Below are positions 15,697-25,879 of a stretch of 64,000 bases of DNA, in pieces. This DNA comes from Tomocerus qinae (lineage: Eukaryota > Arthropoda > Collembola > Entomobryomorpha > Tomoceridae), in the NCBI GenBank assembly GCA_020055645.1, contig CM034546.1, forward strand, positions 75,020,001 through 75,084,000, read 5' to 3'. The notes under the pieces were generated by a model that saw only the letters and a program-made list of their open reading frames with translations, was not told where the DNA came from and made no database searches. The stretch's first letter is position 1. The number at the start of each line of letters is the position of its first letter. Made by a program: the position numbers and the translations under genes.

Positions 15697-16555
15697 CTTA
15701 CAGAATCGCACTCCGTCCGTGCGTGTGCACGTTGTTAGCTGGATAGTATATAACATTTAAATCCGCTGCGACTAAATTTAAGATTTTATAATAAAGTAAA
15801 TTAAACCGGAAAATATCTATTGTAGGACGGAAATAAATCAATTTCGAATTTATATTCAAATTGACAGTAAAATTTACTTTTTCGAATTACTTTCCATTAT
15901 GACTCAACTTCAACCGATTTTGATTTTTTGTTTACCTTGATACTTTATTGACTACTGCTGAAATCTTTTATAAGAAAACTGCCAATTCTTTTACGCGAAA
16001 ACAGACACTTTCCTTTCTTATAATACTAATTCTTTAATTTAATGCTAAATTCCTTTATGGCCTAGCTGCCAAAGCCTTTGTACGAACTGCCAAATTCCTT
16101 TGTTTTACACCCACTTTCAATATAATCCATACTCTATACCAAGGGATTTTGATTTTTGTTTGTTTTGATACTCAATATTAATCAATTTTGATTTTTGTTT
16201 GTCATGATACTCTATTAATCGATTTTGATTTTGTAAATTTTGATACTCAATATTATATAATTTTGATTTTCTGTTTATTTTGTTACTTAATATTAATCAA
16301 TATTGATTTTCTATTGCTTTTGATGGTCAACTATCCACTATTTGGATTTTGATACTAAATAATAACCTATTTCTATTGTTCTAGCAAACATGTGTACGCG
16401 GTTCCCTTCACTCAGACGAGCTTCTGTTACGGCTTGCCATAGGTTTTATGAACTTGCTCTTAATTAACAACAAAGGTGATTTATGAAATAATGAATGAAT
16501 CGACTTATTATAAATAGTATTGTTTCAGCGCAGTACATCAAATATGTGAGCTTGA
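15697..16555. other. non-coding flank with degenerate ~38-bp tandem repeat
   Basis: I see no gene here. Between about 16145 and 16335 the phrase TTGATTTT(TG) followed by GATACTCAATATTAATCAA recurs four to five times with a period of 37-39 bp, increasingly degenerate. The sequence just right of the satellite (15697-15740) is unrelated to the satellite and locally GC-richer. Confidence 0.5.
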
Positions 16556-16563
16556 TATATATA

Positions 16564-17337
16564 CAGGGTTGTGGGTCGGGTTTTTTATGGGTTGGGGTTT
16601 TTTGGGTTTTTTGGCAAAAAACCCACCCCGCTTTACTTAAAAAACCCCGGGTTTATTGGGTTTTTTGGGTTTTTTTACAAAACATACAAAAATGTGCACT
16701 ATAGCTCCATCTAGATATATACTTAATACATACTAATTTCTATTCAAAAATGTAAACAAATGCATAATCAGGTGGAAACAAATATATAGCTTCTACACTT
16801 CTACGCGTAATTAATCTATCGTAAATCGTAATGTGAGGACTATAATAATATTAATTTTATGTATACTTTAGTCATTGCATTGTAAAGATTATGTTTATAA
16901 TATTGTTGTACTCATAATTTCAATTCATCACTTACATATTCATTACTGTAATGCTTTGCAATTAAAGATTCAAATTAACAAAGAAATAATATCATAAAGT
17001 CAATATAATCAGTAAAATATTATAATGCTTAATATTTCACTAGTTGTTATCAAACAGTAATAATAATATAAGTGTTCACAAAAATACTGCATTTGCTACG
17101 TTACAACATAAAATTAAACTATTTATGCTTTAATTTTTCTTTTCATTGACGTAAGTAATAGTAGTTGACACGGTTGTTGTTGTTGTCAGCTGTAGTTTTC
17201 TTATATGGTATAGTATAGGCTTGTATTTATACCTATAGTTATATAAAAAACCCTTAAACCCAAAAAACCCTAAAAAACCCAAAAAAACCCGGGGTCGAGG
17301 GTTTTTTCCTAAAAAACCCGGGTTTTTCGATACCTTG
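16564..17337 (-). mobile_element. hAT-type non-autonomous element with GGGTTTTTT subterminal repeats
   Basis: The 774-bp element begins CAGGGTTGTGGGTCGGG and ends CGATACCTTG, so both ends start CARGG on the outward strands, as in hAT elements. It is flanked by TATATATA on both sides (16556-16563 and 17338-17345), an 8-bp target duplication, though in AT-rich sequence. About 110 bp at each end are packed with GGGTTTTTT / AAAAAACCC motifs; the middle is AT-rich and non-coding. The same element lies in the opposite orientation at 62590-63419. ORFs overlapping the ends are by-products of the repeats. Confidence 0.8.
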
Positions 17338-17440
17338 TATATATATCTCCGTTCAAAAAATTTCAAAATAACCTCCTGCTCCTTGAAGGTGTTTGCAAAA
17401 GCTTTGTTAGATTTTTTGTGTAGCGTCTAATGTCTCACAT

Positions 17441-17855
17441 GTATGTATTTTATATGGGGTGTACTGCCTCAGTACATAGTGATAGTACTGAGCGCAGGCC
17501 TTATTACGGGCCTATTGCCAAATCCCTCAACACTGGTATTGTTGTCAATTATTACCCGAGAAGTCTGTCATTTTCGAGTCACTGTTGTGGGACTGTTATC
17601 GAAAGTCTACTAGCCAAACAACGACAGGTTATCTAAGCTACTCTCGTAGTCGAGACGAGGTAACCATGTGATGGCCCTGGTAATTGCGGGTTCGTGCTTA
17701 TCCTTTGTCTTAATTCCACATTAACAACTCAATTACTCGTCTTTAAACAGCCCTCAGCCATTTCACCCATCCAAAGAATCGAACTGGCAGTGGCTGGAAG
17801 CGTAAATTGATTAGTCAGACAACTGGGTACTCCACCAAACCAACGTGGCTGGGTA
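17441..17855 (-). mobile_element. probable tRNA-derived SINE with 12-bp target duplication
   Basis: A 415-bp insert is flanked by the perfect direct repeat AATGTCTCACAT (17429-17440 and 17856-17867), as made by LINE-driven retroposition. Read on the minus strand, it starts with a tRNA-like region: an A-box-like GGTTTGGTGGAGTACCC (about 17826-17842) and, some 40 bp on, a B-box-like AGTTCGATTCT (about 17775-17785). It ends in an AT-rich simple tail (ATATAAAATACATAC). I could not assign the parent tRNA. The two short ORFs across it look like chance. Confidence 0.6.
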
Positions 17856-18099
17856 AATGTCTCACATACTGTTATGACTTTTTTGCTATTCTTTTCCATA
17901 GTGGGATTGGAATCTATAACAATAATATCTAAGATTTTTAACTTTTGTGCACAATTTTACCTTGCTGACAATACAAGTTTTCTGCACAAAGGAGCTAAAG
18001 GTCCACGTCCCCTCGCTTCTGCTTCACTAATGCAATTCCATAAATCGACATATAGAATAGAGACATACATCATAGGAAGAAATATTTTTGTTGATTGAT

Positions 18100-20080
18100 T
18101 AGTTGATTGAATGAAATGATTTATTTAAGTGACTAATTGAAAACTACAGAGTATAGCAATAATGTGCTATCTCCCCGTCATGGTCGCTCTAGGTTAGATA
18201 AGAATTAAAAACTATGTTTATGTATTATATTACTATATTACTCTAGGTTATGTAGTAATAATGTGATAATAGTAATAATGTAATAATAGTAATAAGTTTT
18301 AGTAATCGTGATTATATATATAAATATAATCTATAATATAATCTCAGACTTGGAAAAAATTACCTGTCTATATATGTCTGAACGTGTGGTAGGGAGAGCC
18401 TAGGGAGCCTGCATATATTACGTAACGCAAAACCCCCACCCCCATGTGTAACGCAAGTGTTGACTGCAACACATTTGAGTACCTCCTCCTCCCATCAACT
18501 GCACACGTAATGTATGCATGTTCCATAAAAGCAAAATGGGCAAGCCCAAATTAATGTTTTCAATATGTACCCTAGCGCATACCTCCATGTACTAAATTTA
18601 GCACATGAAGGTGTGCTTTGGAGTACATTATTGAAAACATTAATTCTTCTAAACAACCGAAATGAGTCGTTTCATAATATTATTGCAACATTAAAATAAT
18701 AATAGAAATTTACATAAGAAGGTTGAATGGTGGTGAGTCGTGATTAAATGGAAATGATTAGCGACAGCGAAAGGGAACGTTTCGTAATGGTCGCAATGTG
18801 CCTTATTAAATAGCATTTCAAAACTTCTAATACAAATTGGTTCCCCTTTATCAACAAACTTGTTTAACATTTTTTAGTAGAGCTGAGCTGGGTTTACTTT
18901 TTTACTACCCTCTTGATTCCTTTGGCAGTTGGCACACCTTTTTTAGAATTAAATAACAGTCTGGGTAACTAACTATTTATTCTTTAAAAATATTTATTCG
19001 TAAGTTGACTCATGCGGTTTGTACGTTTATCTAAAATCCCACGGGGAATCTAATTTCTTTTAATTTAGAAAGGGAGCTTTTTGGTGACTTTTTGGGATTT
19101 TTTTCAAAAATGGAATGTTTCATTGTTCCCTGTATTCGGCGCTACGATCTACACTTATTATTTTGGTTTAGGAAATTCTTTTTTAGCACGAAGTTGGAGC
19201 TGCAGCTAATTTTTCCAACCAAAAGTATATTAATTTAAATAAACTTTGTATTTCCAAAGTTAACATAATAACGCAATGGATCTTTTCGAAATTGTTTTTA
19301 TTATTGTGTTGGGTGGCCTGCTGAATTTCTCTTGAGTGCTAGGTTTGCCCCTTAGCTGGGTTCACTATATCTAATATAGGTAGTATTCTTTCATAAATAG
19401 AAACGAATGTGCACCATGCATTTATTGTGCGGTCGCCCTACACGATGACAATAAGCCTACAAGTATAAACTTGCTTTAATTTGTGTATTTTTCACTTGTA
19501 TACTACATAATCGAATTAACATAAGCCTGCAGCAAGTCCCAACAAGGACATATTTTACATACAACAGGCAGAAATTATTATTACTTATTCCAGGAACCGA
19601 TAAGTTCAACCCTAAACTGCTTTGTTTTTTCAAGATAAGGCTTCTAGTATAAACTATTTAAATATATGTATACAGTTTTTGTTTGTACCTAAGTAGACAG
19701 GTACCTACATATTATGATATTTATGATATTATGGACAATATTATGGAATTCATATATATTAAGGTCTTTATTTCGATAAGGTAATGCATTGGTAATTTCT
19801 AGTATTTAATATTAATTGAGTATAAGTACCATAAAATATCCGTAGCAGGCAATGCATAATGAAATCTTTGCAGATTACTTTATACAAACTTTATACTTTG
19901 TGTACAAAAATAGTTCCATACAAATGAATCATAAATAGTTTATAAAATGTGGATATTATTATATTTCTATTTTTTCTTATATTATTTATTTATACATAAT
20001 CTTATATATATTATTTTGATAATACTTTTAAGGTTGATGGGAGCAACATTCTGGTTTTTAGTGATCATGATTTGGTTATT
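18100..20080. other. no gene seen
   Basis: This stretch has no supportable coding region. It holds a TAATAATAG-type microsatellite (about 18245-18300), a C-rich tract near 18430-18500 and the long hairpin listed separately. The rest is AT-rich unique-looking DNA downstream of the minus-strand chitinase gene. Confidence 0.5.
18549..18645. repeat. ~97-bp imperfect hairpin
   Basis: AATTAATGTTTTCAATA at the left pairs with TATTGAAAACATTAATT at the right. Pairing continues through TGTAC/GTACA, CCTNCATGT/ACATGNAGG and a small inner palindrome, with a few bulges. Size and shape suit either a short foldback repeat or a microRNA-type precursor. Nothing in the window shows transcription. Confidence 0.6.
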
Positions 20081-20906
20081 TCATCTACCCAAACGGGGAA
20101 TTGACATAAAGCATCCTTTCGGGTTTCCCGGTCTCCTTAGACCAAATGCAGATCGAACATTTTTGTAAATTTCGAATCGTTTATTAACCGATGGAAAAAG
20201 TCCGTTGCATTCTGCTGGGCTAATTGCTTTGGTTGTGGCTCCAAACTTTCCAGAGCGTCCGCCATAATGATGAACGTTTCTGGCCCAGAACCAAAATGCT
20301 GCTGCCCAGGCTATTGTTTCGTTGGTAGCTACAAGATCAGGTTGGTGTACAAGACGATGATCACCAAATAATTCCTCGGATGCTTTCTTGTAGTTCAAAC
20401 AACCTTTCAAGTGAATATATCCCCTACCGTAGTAATATTGTTCAGGATAATCACAGTCTGAATTTCGGTAGTGAGTGGGGCAGTTAGATTTGGCACAATT
20501 AACTTCCCTTTTATCTTTAAGGCCATTTGTTTCATACAAAATCTGCGCTAGAATCATAGCGGCCTCTTCTTTTGTTTTAATGCGACCAATTGGCAGTTGC
20601 GTAATGAACAATTTATATTGTCCAAATGTTGCGGGTGAGTAATTATTAGAAACTACTGCGTCGCTGAATTCAAGAAACGAAATTTTTACGTGACCTAAAT
20701 TAAAAAAGGATTTGATTAATAAATAAGTTTTACAACCAGGGAAGTAGGAACTATATAGTTCACAGATGAAATATTGTTAATGTTATTGCATAATAAATTT
20801 TTTACTTCCAGTTAGAAAGTTAATTTGTGTTACCTTTGGTCTCAGTTGAACAAGAAACAGTGATGACAGTTATAAACAAAATACGAGCTGTTCTCAATGG
20901 TATCAT
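20081..20906 (-). CDS. secreted GH19 chitinase-type protein (paralogue 1)
   Basis: Two exons, 20906-20834 and 20694-20081, join GT-AG in phase to give 228 residues. Residues 1-19 are a signal peptide (MIPLRTARILFITVITVSC), so the product is exported. The rest matches glycoside hydrolase family 19, which hydrolyses beta-1,4-GlcNAc polymers. Glu79 in ILYETNG is the expected general acid, Glu88 in KDKREV a likely general base, followed by YYYGRGYIHLKG. IAWAAAFWFWA matches the second GH19 signature apart from Trp for Phe and a final Ala. Paired cysteines (NCAKSNCPT, NSDCD) suggest disulphides. The start codon was chosen because it opens the signal-peptide exon, about 115 bp below a TATA box. Possible roles are digestion, remodelling or defence; the sequence does not decide. 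Confidence 0.88.
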
Positions 20907-21022
20907 TTCCAGCCTACGATGAAGTTATTTTAAACAAAATGTTTGTTTGAAAATGTAATTCGAATTACTGCGGTGGTAAAAGTTCTTTGGATAAATGAAA
21001 TTGACTTCCTGGTCCAGACTGG

Positions 21023-21030
21023 TATATATA
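21023..21030 (-). promoter_or_regulatory. TATA box of GH19 paralogue 1
   Basis: TATATATA lies within GACTGGTATATATACAT, about 120 bp upstream of the start codon at 20906. The same GACTGGTATATATACAT string occurs at the same distance before the second GH19 gene, and both are followed upstream by AACCAATT (CCAAT-like). Confidence 0.6.
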
Positions 21031-21180
21031 CATGTGCGATAACCAATTATTCGGAACTGTATGCGATTACGCTGTTTCCCAGAATCTCCGAATTAATGTT
21101 TGATTTTCTATTTCTCTCAAACAATAATGCTGTAAAAGCTACGGCACAAAATTTATAAATAAATCATTTGTATATATACA

Positions 21181-21194
21181 AGATAAACTGATAA
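21181..21194. promoter_or_regulatory. double GATA site upstream of GH19 paralogue 1
   Basis: AGATAAACTGATAA contains two GATAA cores about 280 bp before the start codon. The identical 14-mer is found at 25849-25862 before the second GH19 gene. ACTGATAA is the extended site bound by gut GATA factors in nematodes and related motifs work in insect midgut, so intestinal expression is a reasonable guess. Confidence 0.45.
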
Positions 21195-22780
21195 AGTAAT
21201 CCACAAATTAATATGTAAATGTCATGTATTGTGTTGAATTGCAGCTTGAAATGGACTGACAATAAACGAAAAGATTTAAACGGGATTAGTATTGCCTTTT
21301 CTGATACTGCATTACGGCGTATAGCGATTCTTCTGTATTGTGCTTAAAACGATAACTATTTACCAAATTACTTAAAATTGCGTTTTACTTGTGATACTTA
21401 TAAATATTTTGATTTATTTGTAGAAAATTTTTATTGTAAACAAACTTAACTATGTAGAAGATGGGCATTTGGAAACATCTACCTGCTAATGGGGCCATTC
21501 TTGTCAATAACTAAATGTATTGGGCCTACTTGTACACAAAATTTATATCAAACTGATACATTTCCTATAATGTAAGATGTCTTGGTTTTGAGAGGAAAGT
21601 GTAACAATTATTTCGGAGGTAAAATAAGAATTAAAACTGAAGGACGAGAAGTAGCCGGCCTTGACTTTACGCAGTTTATAACGAAAAACTGCCATTGATA
21701 TGGCATCGTTATGTTTTATAATATTCAATTGATAAGACCGAGAAATAAAAAATAAATTAGATAATGATAATGAATCTATTTACTTACAGGTGCTTCGAAA
21801 TGTTTGTATTATTTGGTATAAAAGAAGTAGGTACTGTAAACAAATAATGTTTGAGTTAATGCTAATATACTAACGTGTCTCATACAGATTTGATGCAAAG
21901 TGAAAGGGCTAACTAATAATAAACCATGTGCAAATGGGTGTAATAAAGTGGTGTGTTATAAAATTACGACATGTCATAGTGACCTTTCGAACGACTAAAA
22001 ATATGTCAAGTTGACAATATACTAAAAGTAGTATTAATGTGCACTGCGAACAAAGTCCTTTACACGGATTCGCTTTTTAATTTTACTATTCAGAATGCAT
22101 CCTAAAGCTTTTTCCTGCAATACGATTACTACTATAGTATAACCATGTTGCTTGAGTTGCCGTAGGTCGGTATGTTTGTTTATATAATGGTGTGTTAGTC
22201 TGTCGCTCTGATAATGCAGCTAAGCAGAACCCAATCATAAACGTACATAAATTTTGCAAACCTCAACAAGTCCGTATATTTCATAACAAAGCATTTCATG
22301 CATTCTGTATGCAAATATTTTCAGTTTTCAGTGCGCTTAAGGTTCGTATTATTTCATATGCTGGAAAATTTAAAATTACATTAAAATTATGGTATTTTTC
22401 AATTCGCAAGGGCATAATAGCTTAATTGATAAAACTAAAAATGTAATTTGCACCATTATGCTAGCTTTATCATAACAGAACCTAGGTCCTATGACCGGCT
22501 AGTCGTATATAATCGATAATATTAATAAATTCTTACTGTTATTGTAAAGAAAGCAGAACTCCTAAGGAATAAAGTCGTTAGTCTCGATTTCTCGATAGCT
22601 CCTATGGCTAAGCCTCAAGAGCAGTGCTCCTGTGGACTATCCATTAGATCTACTGGCGCCCCTGCTCTTCCAGACTACCATAATATTATATACTTTCAGG
22701 TAAAAATGTATTACATTTTATACTGTTGATCATTATTGAATTACGTATTCACACTCTAAAAAAAGTTTCCTCAAAAAACT

Positions 22781-22950
22781 TGAGTAAAAAATGCGCTGAC
22801 TCAACTGTTGAATTTATTTTACTCTACTTTTGAGAAAATTGTTCCCAACAGTTGAGTAATATTACACCGAATGCTCAACACTGGAATAAAACTTTGTTAA
22901 CAGTAAAGTAAATTTTATTCAATTGTTGAGTCAGCGCATTTTTTACTCAA
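22781..22950. repeat. palindromic MITE-like element
   Basis: TGAGTAAAAAATGCGCTGAC at the left is the reverse complement of GTCAGCGCATTTTTTACTCA at the right. The arms extend through CTCAAC-GTTGAAT, giving about 40 bp per arm around a ~85-bp centre that itself carries GAGTA/TACTC motifs. There is no coding content. A target duplication was not clear. Confidence 0.7.
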
Positions 22951-23655
22951 AAGTTGATTATATCTTACTCAAAATTATTTAGAACCCTTGTCCCTCGTTT
23001 CCGATTTTTTTCATTGTTGAAAATGCCAAATAACATTTTAGATTTTGAAGCATCTAAATACTCCGGACAAAAAGAGATAGACACATAGACAGATTTGTCA
23101 ATTCTAAATACTAAAGCATCGTAACAGAGGGCATAAGATAAATTCCGACGGCCAAACAAAAATGCAGCCTATAATTAAGCAACATCAAATAAATTTTACC
23201 CAATTTTCAATGTATAGTACTGTCATCTAATAAATGGACGAAAAAAATACAAACAAAAGCCAGGTTATACTTATTGCTTCGGAGATATTATAAAACCGAT
23301 TTTTCATTGATTTCATATCGATTTCATAACGTTTCCTTAATCGTTGGCTGCATTTTTCTTTCGCCGTCGGGACTCGGGACTCCACCCCTCTGTTTTACGA
23401 TGCACTGAAGCTGCTACAGCAATTTATAAAGGTGATTGGGGGAATTATGGATAAACATTTGGAAAAATCTACTAATAAGAAAAATAATATTGTAATCAAT
23501 GTTCGATAATATTTAAATTAGGACTTTTTTGAAAAAATTAGATTCATTGTAAAAATGGATACAAACAATATAAAAATCGACTATTGATAATGGCTAATGT
23601 AAGCAACCTTCCATTCCTAATTGGAATTTTCAATCTATTGGAGCACATATGTGTT

Positions 23656-23752
23656 GAAATCAGCAATAATTGGGCTTCAGGTGAAAACTCAAGCCAACCA
23701 AACCACATCACTTGAGAGTTTTTACCTGAAGCGCAGCTATTGCTGATTTACC
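23656..23752. repeat. ~97-bp hairpin
   Basis: AAATCAGCAATAA..GGCTTCAGGTGAAAACTC pairs with GAGTTTTTACCTGAAGCGC..TATTGCTGATTT across a loop of about 18 nt. One arm has a 3-4 nt bulge. It could be a small foldback element or a microRNA-like precursor. Confidence 0.5.
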
Positions 23753-24777
23753 TACATATTCTTTCACTAGTTAAACTCAAATAGTAATTGTTTTAAAGGA
23801 CAGCATCAACGTCTGTTAAGAACGAGAAATCCATTGAATTTGCTTAGGTACTTAAGTACACAGTGTAAATTCCTATAATATATCTAATAAAAATAATATG
23901 TTTCCACAATCAGGCACCTATCTAGAAATTTGGTCAAGGGGGCGCAACCAAAAATAATGTCAAAAACAAATCATATTTTTGACGCGAAAATATTATGCAA
24001 TTTTTGAGAAAAACATTTTCTTTTTCTCAGAGCCTCTGCTGGACTGCTTGTCTACAATTGACAGATATATCTATAATTGAGAGTTAAAGATTGTAACTGC
24101 AGAATGGCAGTTACACTTTTGATAGAGGAACGTTTCTATTTATAGTTGGGGCGGGTAGTAGTCCTTTGATAAATTTATCAATGCTTATGTAAAGTATAGT
24201 AATACAAGACAAGAAATCCTTTTAAGCTCATTAACATTAAAATTCTTCAACACTACTACTAACTAAGCAATTCAATTAGAAATGTTTATGATTTGTGGGT
24301 TTAGCAGGTTATAAATGCAAAGTATAAATTGCAAACAATAAAAACGAATATGATTGAAAACTGTGATGAAAGAATTTTATCCCCCGTATGAATTTGTGAA
24401 CAACAAAAATTTAAATACCTTTATTTAACACTTTTAAATAAATTTATGTGTTACATGACAAATACTCCTTTCTGTAAGAATATTATCATGACTTAATATT
24501 ATTTTTAATAAAAATGGATTTGAATACTTTAATGGCTATAGTTTGTATAAAAATATTTTTTAAATTGAGTACACGAACATACAATGAAAATAAAGTAAAA
24601 ATATAAACTTGTGCAGTCATAAATAAATATTTACTTTTAATAGCGTAGCTTAAAGTCGTGAAAAGTTTATTAGAGAAATACAATATTTGTGAAAAAATGT
24701 TGCGGCATTTCATAATTTTATTCTAATTCCAGTTAACACACTTGTAAGGAATTACATGGTTTCTTTCACTGAATTTT

Positions 24778-25595
24778 TCATTTGCCTATACGGGGAATTG
24801 AAGATTTTTGGCATCCTCCTGAACTACCAGGTCCTCTTAGACCGAATGCAGATCTTACATTTCCATAAACATCAAATCTTTTTTTGGCCGATGAATGTAC
24901 TCCTTGGCACTCTTCAGGACTGATTGCTTTAGTTGTGGCCCCGAATTTTCCAGAACGACCTCCGTTGTGATGAACGTTTTTACGCCAAAACCAAAATGCA
25001 GTTGCCCAAGCTATTGCTTCATGGGTAGCCACAAGATCTGGTTGGCTAACAAGACGATGATCACCAAATAATTCCTCGGATGCTTTCTTGTAGTTCAAGC
25101 AGCCTTTCAAATGAATATATCCCCTACCGTAGTAATATTGTCCAGGATGATCACAGTCGGAATTTCTGTAGCGAGTCGGGCAGTTAGTTTTAATACAATC
25201 GACTTCCCTTTTTTCTTTGAGTCCTCTAGTTTGGTACAAAATCTGGGCAAGGATCATAGCAGCCTCTTCTTTTGTTTTAACATGTCCATGTGGTAGCTGA
25301 GCTACGAAAAGTTGATACTGAGAAAATGTTGTTGGCGAATAATTGTTTGAAGTTACAGCGTCGCTGAATTCAAGGAACGAAATTTTCACTCTGGCTAAAT
25401 AAAATAAATGCCAAAATTAATTCTAATGGAGTCTCAACATTTAAAATTTTGAAAATAATAAATAGCTTCAATACTAGTAATACTTTTATAATTGAAAATT
25501 AATAAGGCAAAAATAATCTTACCTGTGGTTTTCTTTGCACATGAAATGGTGACAAACACCAAAACTAATGTAGTTGCAAGGCTGATGGTTGCCAT
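24778..25595 (-). CDS. secreted GH19 chitinase-like protein, catalytic Glu changed to Gln (paralogue 2)
   Basis: Exons 25595-25523 and 25394-24778 give 229 residues with the same intron position and phase as the neighbouring paralogue. A signal peptide (MATISLATTLVLVFVTISC) is followed by a full GH19-type domain: YYYGRGYIHLKG, the WATAFWFW signature region, and conserved cysteines. At the position of the general acid the codon is CAA: ILYQTRG instead of ILYETNG, so residue 79 is Gln, while Glu88 (KEKREV) is kept. Known GH19 mechanism predicts loss or strong reduction of hydrolysis, so this may be a chitin-binding or regulatory relative. Reading frame and promoter are intact, so it is not an obvious pseudogene. 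Confidence 0.87.
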
Positions 25596-25695
25596 TTTAA
25601 AACGAAACGAATTTTCTATTTAAAGACAAATATTTTAAGTTAGTCCAGCAGTCATCTATTTTGTTAGACGAATGAAAAACTAATGCTTGGACTGG

Positions 25696-25703
25696 TATAT
25701 ATA
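25696..25703 (-). promoter_or_regulatory. TATA box of GH19 paralogue 2
   Basis: TATATATA within GACTGGTATATATACAT, about 100 bp before the start codon at 25595, with AACCAATT 15 bp further upstream. It matches the paralogue-1 promoter. Confidence 0.6.
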
Positions 25704-25848
25704 CATAGGGTGATTAAAACCAATTGCATTTACTTAATTCCCCAATTCTCCGAATCACTATTTATTTTCTTTCTTTAGAAGAAATGGACATTATGGTATT
25801 AATTCTTCTATTGTAGCTTTACTAACCTACATAAAGTATGAGCTTATA

Positions 25849-25862
25849 AGATAAACTGATAA
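25849..25862. promoter_or_regulatory. double GATA site upstream of GH19 paralogue 2
   Basis: AGATAAACTGATAA, identical to the motif upstream of paralogue 1 and at nearly the same distance from the start codon, although the surrounding bases have drifted. Confidence 0.45.
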
Positions 25863-25879
25863 GGTAATCTGAATTTAAA

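Larger units (their letters stand above)
21200..24770. other. intergenic, no gene seen
   Basis: Only short chance ORFs are present. The stretch holds the inverted-repeat element at 22781-22950, the hairpin at 23656-23752 and a single transposon-like end at about 23914 (CAGGCACCTATCTAGAAAT) related to the element at 36695-36831. No partner end was found for that last one. Confidence 0.5.

Noticed and set aside
17642-17700. tRNA gene suggested by GCGGGTTCGTGC
   Set aside because: No cloverleaf or correctly spaced A box can be drawn; the segment is inside the SINE-like insert.
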